From: Aliicoccus persicus
GTDB lineage: Bacteria; Bacillota; Bacilli; Staphylococcales; Salinicoccaceae
Length of the DNA: 44,981 nucleotides
Assembly (NCBI RefSeq): GCF_900110815.1
Contig: NZ_FOIT01000002.1
Span: forward strand, 211,896-256,876
Direction of reading: 5' to 3'
Shown here: in pieces, positions 15,984-23,859 of the stretch
Layout of the letters: each line of letters begins with the position of its first letter
How positions within the stretch are numbered: position 1 is the stretch's first letter
The notes under the pieces: generated by a model
What the model was told of the DNA's origin: nothing
What the model saw: only the letters and a program-made list of their open reading frames with translations
Database searches by the model: none
Position numbers and translations under genes: made by a program

Positions 15984-16312
15984 CTAAGCTTTCCATCCTT
16001 GGTTAATGAGATATTTTCTAATATTTGAATAGTTGGATCTTTTTTTGTAACTCTCATAGCAATTAATATAGGTATTACTTTTAATAATTCAGGTTGATTA
16101 TTAAATAAATAACGTGCTTCCTCTTTAATATTTTCCTTGCCGAGCAGATAATTAAGTGTATTTAAAGATATAGATAATTCTCTGACTTTATCATTAACTC
16201 TACTCCAATTCACGAAATACTCAGCATTTTTATTAGAAGTAGCTAAATTACTGATAAAATAATTGAATTGTTCTTCGCCGTTTAGTTTACGAAATTCTTC
16301 AAATGAATACAT
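15953..16312 (-). pseudogene. N-terminal fragment of a DpnII-family type II restriction endonuclease
   Basis: The 119 residues match the N-terminal part of DpnII-like GATC-cutting enzymes in layout: 'YFVNWSRVNDKVRELSISLNTLNYLLGKENIKEEARYLFNNQPELLKVIPILIAMR' in outline corresponds to the DpnII stretch with F/W-x-K-V, LN-x2-N-x-LIG, and 'P-x-hLK-hhP-hLIA-x-R'. Intact enzymes have about 290 residues; the catalytic PD-(D/E)xK half is missing here. The reading frame ends in a T9 tract (KFFFA-stop) and no downstream frame continues the protein. It lies 37 nt downstream of the SauUSI-type gene on the same strand. No cognate GATC methylase is in the window. Specificity of the parent enzyme is inferred. 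Confidence 0.72.
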
Positions 16313-16349
16313 AGCATGCCTCCCGATTTAAATTTAGATAAAACATGGA

Positions 16350-19229
16350 TTATTTATTCCCATCAATAAACCTAAACATATTGTAATCAACAGTATGTTT
16401 CAAAATGAAATTCATCTTAGCAACCTTATGTTGATCATCATGCAAACCAATCATTGTATTTTCTGCTGAATCCAAGTCAATATCTACTTCTCCCATATAG
16501 TAATGATACACACCCTCGTCATCATCTCTTTTTACAAACAGGTATATGGCGGTATCATTATTCTGGTAATCTTTGATAATTTCTCTATTGATTTTTGATT
16601 CTAGATTTGTCCCTTTTCTCGTATACCACTGAAAGATATGTGAATCCAAGAATCTGTCATCATATCGTACAGATTCATCGATATCATCTGACTTATGATA
16701 ATTCACAAAGATAGGTGTCGTATTATGTTTGTTCTTATAACCATAAATCGTGCTCGTTTCATCTTTCTCCCAATTCAACAATCGACACACATCGGTTCTA
16801 CTATATTTTTCATTTAAAGTCAGTTGGACAGTTTGGTCGTATTCTTCTGATTGTAGTAACCCAAGCTCAATCACATCTTCTACTTGTGCTTTAAAATAGT
16901 CATCGTTTAAAGAAGATCTAAACTCTTGTGTTAGTGATACAAAATCCCCATTAACTTCTATTAAAGGATAAGCGTATTTCGTCCGTTTTTGTTGTGTATA
17001 GAATTCTAATGTAAACATCCTAATTATCGACGTCATCGTTGAATCATTCATAAAGTATCTTTTCTGATACATATCTTTTTGGAAGTCTGCGATGTTAACT
17101 GGACCTTTTAATAATTCTTTTAAAAGTAAAATCTCAGTCACTCTTTTTCCATCTACGATTTCCTGAGACAGGAATGTAAGAATACGATCTTGTCCATTTG
17201 TTAATGGTTCGGTTTCTTCTTTGAGTTTCCCTAAGAACGTAACATAATGATCATATTTGTTAAGAACGAGCATTGGGTTCATAGCTTCTTGATCTTTATG
17301 GAGATCAACTAAAGTAGGAATCTTACCAAGTTTATTTTTAGTGTAGCTATACATGCGTCTTAAATTTGCCAGAGAATCGAGTGTTGCTTTTGAAATTGAA
17401 TTAAATATTCTATCTTGAGCAATGCGTTCAAAATTAATTGTCGACTCACCAGTAATTACAGTGCCATCAATCACATCTTTTCGCAGTCTGTCTTTGTTAA
17501 AAGATTTATCACCTGTTAGTGCGACAGGGATAAGATAGTTATTTTTATAGTTACCAATAAAATCTATGACAGTCAGAAATTCTTTATCTTCGTGTTTACG
17601 TAATCCACGGCCAAGTTGTTGAACAAAGATGATGCTTGATTCTGTTTGTCTTAACATTACAACCTGGTTTATAGACGGAATATCTACACCTTCATTAAAA
17701 ATATCTACAGTGATTAAGTAATCTAGTTTATTTGCTTCAAGTAATTCAACCGCGTCTTCACGTTGCTGTTGGGTATTAAGTCCAGTTAAGGATTTAGTTT
17801 TATAGCCTCTTTGGTTAAGCAACTCTGAAAGTTGGTGTGCTTCTTCTCTATTGGATACAAACATTAGTCCACGAACATGTTCCCCAGCGTGGGAGTAGTA
17901 ATGTAATTTATCAATGATGTGTTGTATTCTTTCTTCATCTAGAAGGTCTTTCAATGAACTAGTATCACTAATTGTTTCTCCGTCAACAATGTAATCTGTA
18001 ACACCAAAGTAATGAAAAGGCGATAATATTTCTGCCCCTAATGCCTGTTGAAGTCTAATTTCATAAGCGATATTGAAGTCGAATAACCCAAATATCTCAT
18101 TATCATCTGTTCGTTCTGGTGTAGCTGTCATTCCTAATAAGAATTTCGGTTCAAAGTAGTTAATGATTTTCTCATAAGAATTTGCACTACTTCGATGGGC
18201 TTCATCTATGATGATGTAGTCAAATCTATCGCTAGCGAATTGTTTTAGGTGATTGTCTTTAGAGAATGTCTGTATGGTTGCAAACATATATTTTGCATCT
18301 GCATCTCTTCTAGCACCTGCATAAATACCATAGTCAGCTGGATCTCCACCAATTAAGTTTCGATAATCGTTTAAGGATTTATTAAGGATTTGTTCACGAT
18401 GTGCAATAAATAATACGCGGTCTGGATTCATACTTTTTACATCGAATGCTGATAAATATGTCTTACCAGTACCTGTAGCAGATATTACTAATCCCTTTGT
18501 TTCACCCATTAATCGCAAGTTCTTTAGAGAATCTAATGCTTCGACTTGCATAAGGTTTGGGGTGATTTCTTTAGGATCTAGATTGTTAAAATGGTAAGGT
18601 TGTTTTGTTTCTAATATCTTTAAGACTTTCTCATCATGCTTTGACTCTTCATAAATCTTTTCGTAATCATTTATCCAAGTAGTTGTTAGCGGTTCTGAAG
18701 CTTCCCATAATTCATCAAATTGTTCTGAGAAATGCTGAATAACCGCACCGTTATCGAGTGAAGTTAATTTTAAATTATATTCATAGTTTTTCTTTAATGC
18801 AGAGTCAGTGAGGTTAGAGCTGCCAATAAACATGATGGAATATTTCTTTTTCTTAAATACATATCCTTTTGCATGAAAACCTGATTGTCTTGTAATATGA
18901 ACATCTACATTTGGAATTTTTAAAAGTTCTTTAAAGACTTTTGGTTTATTAAAATTTAAATATGTTGAAGTGATTATGCGTCCTCTCACGCCACGTTTAT
19001 TCAGTTCGTACAGAGCTGTTTTCAGTGAAGCAATGCCTCCCTCTGTAATAAATGCGACAGAAATTATAAAAGAATCACATGATTCCAGTGCGTCTAACAT
19101 TGGTGATAATACATTTTCTTCTTTCGAATTTATAATTAATTCAGGTGGATGATGTGATGTCTTAGGTGTAAAACGGTCTATAAATCCTCGCTCATAAGCA
19201 TTTAATAAGTTTATTTTTTTCGCTTCCAT
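16350..19229 (-). CDS. sauUSI: SauUSI-like type IV (modification-dependent) restriction enzyme: PLD nuclease, SF2 helicase, DUF3427
   Basis: Protein of 959 residues, close to the 953 of S. aureus SauUSI, which cuts DNA carrying cytosine-5 methylation. Residues 1-180 are a phospholipase-D-type nuclease with H119-x-K121 in 'GFHAKG' and the downstream SSN. The helicase core has Walker A at 251-257 (ATGTGKT), DEAH at 342-345, motif III 'MTATPER' and motif VI 'QQLGRGLR'. The C-terminal 350 or so residues are the DUF3427 region believed to read the modified base. All catalytic motifs look intact. Expected role is destruction of 5mC-modified foreign DNA; exact site specificity cannot be read here. 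The upstream minus-strand sequence contains TATAAT 22-32 nt before the ATG region. Confidence 0.88.
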   Translation of the reverse strand: MEAKKINLLNAYERGFIDRFTPKTSHHPPELIINSKEENVLSPMLDALESCDSFIISVAFITEGGIASLKTALYELNKRGVRGRIITSTYLNFNKPKVFKELLKIPNVDVHITRQSGFHAKGYVFKKKKYSIMFIGSSNLTDSALKKNYEYNLKLTSLDNGAVIQHFSEQFDELWEASEPLTTTWINDYEKIYEESKHDEKVLKILETKQPYHFNNLDPKEITPNLMQVEALDSLKNLRLMGETKGLVISATGTGKTYLSAFDVKSMNPDRVLFIAHREQILNKSLNDYRNLIGGDPADYGIYAGARRDADAKYMFATIQTFSKDNHLKQFASDRFDYIIIDEAHRSSANSYEKIINYFEPKFLLGMTATPERTDDNEIFGLFDFNIAYEIRLQQALGAEILSPFHYFGVTDYIVDGETISDTSSLKDLLDEERIQHIIDKLHYYSHAGEHVRGLMFVSNREEAHQLSELLNQRGYKTKSLTGLNTQQQREDAVELLEANKLDYLITVDIFNEGVDIPSINQVVMLRQTESSIIFVQQLGRGLRKHEDKEFLTVIDFIGNYKNNYLIPVALTGDKSFNKDRLRKDVIDGTVITGESTINFERIAQDRIFNSISKATLDSLANLRRMYSYTKNKLGKIPTLVDLHKDQEAMNPMLVLNKYDHYVTFLGKLKEETEPLTNGQDRILTFLSQEIVDGKRVTEILLLKELLKGPVNIADFQKDMYQKRYFMNDSTMTSIIRMFTLEFYTQQKRTKYAYPLIEVNGDFVSLTQEFRSSLNDDYFKAQVEDVIELGLLQSEEYDQTVQLTLNEKYSRTDVCRLLNWEKDETSTIYGYKNKHNTTPIFVNYHKSDDIDESVRYDDRFLDSHIFQWYTRKGTNLESKINREIIKDYQNNDTAIYLFVKRDDDEGVYHYYMGEVDIDLDSAENTMIGLHDDQHKVAKMNFILKHTVDYNMFRFIDGNK

Positions 19230-19392
19230 AGCATCCCGTCCGTTCGGTTGTATATGTATACATTATATGGTAGTTAAATTGATAATGAAAGATCTGAAAA
19301 CATTATTGTGAAATTTCTTTTAGAGAAGCAGCGATAATATATTATTAAATTTTATTTCTACAATATTATCATTATAATAAAATAAAACATTA

Positions 19393-19421
19393 TTGTTAAT
19401 ATTCAGAATATTGTGTAATAT
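19393..19421 (+). promoter_or_regulatory. Candidate promoter of the prolyl oligopeptidase gene
   Basis: TTGTTA (19393-19398) and TAATAT (19416-19421) are separated by 17 bp, with the start codon 44 nt further on. The 19230-19464 intergenic region is otherwise very AT-rich and shared with the divergent sauUSI promoter. Confidence 0.5.
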
Positions 19422-19464
19422 AAGAATTGAATTTCTTCATATATATAAATAACGGAGGATGATT

Positions 19465-21510
19465 ATGGAAACAAGAATAGATAATGTAGTAGATAATTTC
19501 CACGGCACAGATGTGGCAGATCCTTATAGATGGTTGGAAGATGAATCGTCAGAAGAGGTAAAAGAATGGACGAATAAGCAGCAGGAACTAACTAAAAAGT
19601 ATTTTGATAAAATTCCAATTAGGGATTCAATTAAAGATAACATCATAAAATACACTGATTTCCCTAAATACTCTTCACTTAAAAAGAAGGGTGACTATTA
19701 TTACTTTTTTAAAAATGACGGACTGCAAAATCAACCTGTTTTTTATAGAAGCAAATCATCGAATTTGAGTGATCTAGAAGAAATAATTAATCCAAATGAA
19801 CTTAACGACGAAGGTACAGCAGCGGTCACAAATATTTCTTTCAGTCCTGACAATTCAATGATGGCTTATGCAATCTCATACAACGGCAGTGATTGGCAGG
19901 AAATCAGAATAAGAAATTTAGAGACTGGCCAGGATTATAATGAGCTGTTAGAAAAGTGTAAGTTTACGAATATCAGCTGGGATAAAGACAATGGTGGCTT
20001 TTATTACAGCTGTTACCCGAATGCAGATGATTTCTCTTTAGCAGGCGGTGCTGATCTTAACTCGGTGTATTATCATGTTGTAGATACGCCGCAAAAGGAT
20101 GACAAGTTAGTTTATCAGGATAAGGAAAACAGTCAATATTCTTATGTCGCAACTGTGTCTGATGATGATAAATACATCATACTAAGCAGGTATTATGGCA
20201 CTGAGCTTAAAAACAATGTGTATTATAAATCACAGGGTTCGGACGAGGATTTTACGGGTTTAATTGAAGATGGTGAGGGTTATTACTCATACATAGCGAA
20301 TGAAGATGATGTCTTTTATTTTTATACAACAAACAATGCGCCAAAGGGCAGGGTTATAGCTATAAATATTAAGCATCCTGAGAAGGAAAATTGGGAAGAG
20401 GTGATTGCTGAAGGTAAAGACACGCTCTCAATTATAAAACTAATAAACAACAAATTTGTCATTACTTATTTACATGATGCTTACAGCATCGTAAAAATCT
20501 TTAACATGGACGGTTCTGAAGAAAAGCAGCTGCAACTGCCTGATTTCATCAGTGTGTATGAAGTGAATGGCGAGAAAGAAGATACAGAGATGTTTGTCGG
20601 GTATACTTCTTATGCTTATCCTCTGAAGATAGATAAATACGATTTTGAAAAGGACGCACTTGTATCTGTTACAGAGGAAATCAAGCATATAAAATCTGAA
20701 TCTTTTGAAACAAAACAAATATTCTATACTTCTAAAGACGGTACAAAAATTCCAATGTTTATTACGCATAAGAAAGGATTGAATCTTACCGGGGATGTTC
20801 CGACATTACTTTATGGATACGGTGGATACAATGCCAGCATGACACCGTCCTACTCTGCATCTCAGTTAATGTGGCTGGAATCTGGCGGGGTTTACGCGGT
20901 GGCAAATATCCGTGGTGGTGGAGAATATGGTCAGGAATGGAACCATGCCGGTATTCTCGAGAAAAAACAAAATGTCTTTGATGATTTTATCGCAGCAGCA
21001 GAATGGCTAATTGAATCCGGATATACAAAACCGGAACGGCTTGCAATTATGGGCGCAAGTAACGGTGGGTTGTTGGTCGGTGCATGCATTAATCAACGTC
21101 CGGATTTATTTGGGGCTGCCCTATGTATGGTACCAGTTACAGATATACTTAGATTCCACCGTTTTACAGTTGGTCGTTTTTGGACAAAGGAATTCGGTAA
21201 CGCTGAAGAAAACCCGGAACATTTTGAGTTTATGTACAAATATTCACCGCTTCATAATGTTAAAGATGGTACGCGTTACCCGGCGACTCTTATTACAACT
21301 GCCGATACAGATGACCGTGTTGTCCCGCTGCATGCAAAGAAATTTGCTGCAAGATTACAGGCAGCGCAGGCAGGTGAGAATCCAATTTTGTTAAGAGTGG
21401 AAAAAAATGCTGGACATGGGATGGGTAAGCCGACTTCAAAAGTAATAGAAGAACAAACTGATTTATATACTTTTCTATTTAATGAACTGGATATTCAGCA
21501 CGATTTTTAA
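19465..21510 (+). CDS. Prolyl oligopeptidase, family S9A
   Basis: Cytoplasmic serine peptidase of 681 residues. The N-terminal beta-propeller (about residues 70-410) is followed by the alpha/beta-hydrolase domain with Ser532 in 'GASNGG', Asp in 'ADTDDRVVPLHAKKF' (about residue 616) and His651 in 'NAGHGMGKPT'. 'NIRGGGEYGQEWNHAG' is the family oxyanion region. It cleaves after proline in short peptides. There is no signal peptide. ATG 19465 is preferred to 19459 because GGAGG ends 6 nt before it. It is a monocistronic gene convergent with the ROK gene, with a hairpin between them. Confidence 0.92.
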   Translation: METRIDNVVDNFHGTDVADPYRWLEDESSEEVKEWTNKQQELTKKYFDKIPIRDSIKDNIIKYTDFPKYSSLKKKGDYYYFFKNDGLQNQPVFYRSKSSNLSDLEEIINPNELNDEGTAAVTNISFSPDNSMMAYAISYNGSDWQEIRIRNLETGQDYNELLEKCKFTNISWDKDNGGFYYSCYPNADDFSLAGGADLNSVYYHVVDTPQKDDKLVYQDKENSQYSYVATVSDDDKYIILSRYYGTELKNNVYYKSQGSDEDFTGLIEDGEGYYSYIANEDDVFYFYTTNNAPKGRVIAINIKHPEKENWEEVIAEGKDTLSIIKLINNKFVITYLHDAYSIVKIFNMDGSEEKQLQLPDFISVYEVNGEKEDTEMFVGYTSYAYPLKIDKYDFEKDALVSVTEEIKHIKSESFETKQIFYTSKDGTKIPMFITHKKGLNLTGDVPTLLYGYGGYNASMTPSYSASQLMWLESGGVYAVANIRGGGEYGQEWNHAGILEKKQNVFDDFIAAAEWLIESGYTKPERLAIMGASNGGLLVGACINQRPDLFGAALCMVPVTDILRFHRFTVGRFWTKEFGNAEENPEHFEFMYKYSPLHNVKDGTRYPATLITTADTDDRVVPLHAKKFAARLQAAQAGENPILLRVEKNAGHGMGKPTSKVIEEQTDLYTFLFNELDIQHDF

Positions 21511-21538
21511 GGAATTGAATATAAATATTTGTATATGA

Positions 21539-21573
21539 AATATCCCGGGAGTTTATTCTTCCGGGATATTGCC
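21539..21573. terminator. Hairpin terminator between prolyl oligopeptidase and ROK kinase
   Basis: A perfect 10-bp stem (21539-21548 with 21561-21570) has a 12-nt loop between two convergent genes. T-tails are short on both sides (GCCTTT; TTTCATATAC on minus), so termination may be modest but in both directions. Confidence 0.7.
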
Positions 21574-21586
21574 TTTGTAGATTTAA

Positions 21587-22483
21587 TTATTCGTTCGATA
21601 CTTTACTTATTGCCTGTAATACTGCCCCGCGTGCGCCCTGCTGGTTTTGGGCTTTTGAAATATACGTACGGTTGAGTATGTGTGCCTGGTCGGGCAACAG
21701 CATGTCACTTAATTTTTGTTTAATGGCTTCTAAATACTCCGGGTTGTGTGTAATGACACTGCCACCGAATACAATTGTGTCCGGATCAATCAGAGCATTG
21801 ACTTGATATAATGCAACAGCCATCATTTGAGCAGCCTCGTCGATAATAATTTTTGCATCTTCATTGTCTTTGTAATGATTAAAAAGGTCTTTTGTGTTCA
21901 AGAGCCCATTACCGGTAACGGCTCTGTATCGATTCCTGAGTGCAGGTCCACTGATAATATTTTCAAGGCGTTGATATTCCCCATTATGCATGAAGAATGT
22001 TTGTCCAAGTTCGCCTGCAAATCCATTCCCCCTGAAAATCTCGCCATTTATAATTGTCGTGATTGCAATGCCCGTGCTGATTGTCACGTACACAAATGTT
22101 TTGCTCGATTGTACATTATGCCACTCATTATATGCAGCCACAGCCACATCATTATCAATCGTGACTCTGACATTTCCAAAGTGGTCTGACATTCTTTTAA
22201 CTACTGGAAAGTTTTGCCACGGAATATTGCTCTGATAGACAGCAATACCTTTTTTAGCATTTACCAAACCTGGCACACCGACACCTATCGCTGTAATATC
22301 GTTATGATTCATATTTTTACTTTGTAGAAGACTTTCTATGGATATAACCACCGAATCAAATAGATGCTCTTCTGAGCTTGTATCTGTTGCAACTTGATAA
22401 TCGCCGATAACTTCTTTATTTTCATTCATCAATACAGTTAATATCTTTGTACTATCGATATCAACGCCTATATAGTACTTCAT
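21587..22483 (-). CDS. ROK-family protein (sugar kinase-like) lacking the zinc motif
   Basis: Protein of 298 residues with the ROK ASKHA fold: phosphate-1 motif 'GVDIDSTKI', 'GVGVPGLVN', catalytic region 'TIDNDVAVAAYNEW', 'GFAGELGQ' and adenosine motif 'FGGSVI'. There is no N-terminal helix-turn-helix, so it is a kinase-type member. The usual ROK zinc site (C-x-C-G-x2-G-C-x-E) after 'GELG' is absent; this stretch reads 'TFFMHNGEYQRLENIISG' with no Cys. The sugar substrate is therefore hard to guess. It lies downstream of the UgpCAEB-like operon in the same direction but behind a strong terminator, so probably has its own promoter. Confidence 0.82.
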   Translation of the reverse strand: MKYYIGVDIDSTKILTVLMNENKEVIGDYQVATDTSSEEHLFDSVVISIESLLQSKNMNHNDITAIGVGVPGLVNAKKGIAVYQSNIPWQNFPVVKRMSDHFGNVRVTIDNDVAVAAYNEWHNVQSSKTFVYVTISTGIAITTIINGEIFRGNGFAGELGQTFFMHNGEYQRLENIISGPALRNRYRAVTGNGLLNTKDLFNHYKDNEDAKIIIDEAAQMMAVALYQVNALIDPDTIVFGGSVITHNPEYLEAIKQKLSDMLLPDQAHILNRTYISKAQNQQGARGAVLQAISKVSNE

Positions 22484-22566
22484 GTTTACATCCCCTCAGA
22501 TCTAATATCATAAATTTACTATACTTGTATTGAAAGCTAATTAAGACATCTTATAAAGTAAATCAT

Positions 22567-22601
22567 AAAAAAACACCAAACAGGTTATGACCTGTCTGAT
22601 G
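22567..22601 (-). terminator. Terminator of the UgpCAEB-like operon, overlapping the last stop codon
   Basis: On the minus strand an 11-bp stem (22601-22591 with 22584-22574, two G-T pairs) has a 6-nt loop that contains the TAA of the metallohydrolase gene. Seven T follow (22573-22567). Confidence 0.88.
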
Positions 22602-23853
22602 CTTTTATTGTATGTCTGAGAATATCTTCAAGTATATATGTCTCGCCATGCTTTGCTGGAAAGTGGTTGGCACCCTTCAGCCTGTGCGTATTTAACCCAT
22701 GCACAGCGGTATATGCTTTAGGATTAATCTCAGTGATCATATGCTTGATTTGTCCCGCTTCTGCATGCCCTGACGTCCCATGATTCACAATTTCCAGATT
22801 GTAATATCTCAGCCAGTCAAGCAGCACGTTATAGTTTGAATCGTATGGACCGAGCGGTGTGCCATTCAAATGTAAATAGCATGCACGTTCGAGATTAAAC
22901 CGCTTTAGGGCTGCGATATTTTCGAAACTGTTTTGTACAAAGCCACGCGTGATGACCTCGATGTCCACTTTTTGAATGGTTCTCGGTGTATTTTCTGACG
23001 GTGTGTCATAATAATACACATTCGATTTCTCACCATTGTTTAAATAATTCTCTAGCAGACGTGCTGTCTTCTTCTCAAAGACAATCGGCTGTCCATGTTC
23101 TGTTGCGTAACGGACCAGATATTTTAAACGGTTGATATCACGATGATATGCATTAAAGATAAACAAATCATAATTGAGCATTGCCACGCCTTCAAGCAGT
23201 TCGCTCGAATCGATATTTTCAGTCAATTCTTCTGTTTCCACGTAATCTTTATCTTCAAAGAAGCCGGTGGATTCTATGATGAGATAATCTGTGTGCTTAA
23301 CACGACGCATCCATTCGCGTGTTTCCTTATCGTGTTTATGCAAGCGCACATCTCCTGAGAATACGACTGTACCATCTGGTGTTTCAATCATCATGCTTGA
23401 AGCACCGGGAACATCATGGTTCACAGGGATAAAGGTCACGCTGATGTTCGGTGTGACCTTAACTTTCGTATTATAGGTAATGCCGCATGTATTTTTAATG
23501 TGACTGCCAGTCTCTTCGTTAATATAAATGAGCTGTTCGTATAATTTTTTCGACGGTTCACTCATATAGATTGCGATGTCATTCGGCAGGTAATCGAGCA
23601 TACCCGTGTGATCGATGTGCAGGTGTGACACACCAACGGCTACGATCGCATCTTTATCGTGCATGCGTTTGATGTCTGGAATATACCCAATATCTTTTAA
23701 ATCCGCTCGGCTGAGGTGGATATCTTTTGAAAATAGTGGGTGATTCATCGGTTTACCATAATCACAAATGAATGATTCTTTGCCGTAAGACACCTCAAAA
23801 ATAATACCACCAATTGTATCTATGCCTCTATAAAATGTGATGGAAGTTTCCAT
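22585..23853 (-). CDS. Metallo-beta-lactamase/beta-CASP-like hydrolase in a sugar-importer operon
   Basis: Protein of 422 residues. The metal site is H77-x-H79-x-D81-H82 ('SHLHIDHTG'), with 'VNHDVPGASSMMIE', 'SGDVRLH' and 'IIEST' completing the metallo-beta-lactamase core. The C-terminal half has beta-CASP-like signatures seen in RNase J ('GTSGHAEAGQIKHMI' and 'PKAYTAVHG'). At 422 residues it is shorter than RNase J (about 555) and lacks its C-terminal domain. It is the last gene of the importer operon (6 nt after the binding-protein gene) and stops inside the terminator. The substrate is unknown: either a nuclease-like enzyme recruited to this locus or a phosphodiesterase acting on the imported compound. 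Confidence 0.8.
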   Translation of the reverse strand: METSITFYRGIDTIGGIIFEVSYGKESFICDYGKPMNHPLFSKDIHLSRADLKDIGYIPDIKRMHDKDAIVAVGVSHLHIDHTGMLDYLPNDIAIYMSEPSKKLYEQLIYINEETGSHIKNTCGITYNTKVKVTPNISVTFIPVNHDVPGASSMMIETPDGTVVFSGDVRLHKHDKETREWMRRVKHTDYLIIESTGFFEDKDYVETEELTENIDSSELLEGVAMLNYDLFIFNAYHRDINRLKYLVRYATEHGQPIVFEKKTARLLENYLNNGEKSNVYYYDTPSENTPRTIQKVDIEVITRGFVQNSFENIAALKRFNLERACYLHLNGTPLGPYDSNYNVLLDWLRYYNLEIVNHGTSGHAEAGQIKHMITEINPKAYTAVHGLNTHRLKGANHFPAKHGETYILEDILRHTIKASDRS

Positions 23854-23859
23854 AGGCGC

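Noticed and set aside
11769..19229. Prophage, integrative element or genomic island with defined ends
   Set aside because: No integrase, transposase, phage structural gene, tRNA target or flanking direct repeat was found; it is described only as an accessory stretch.
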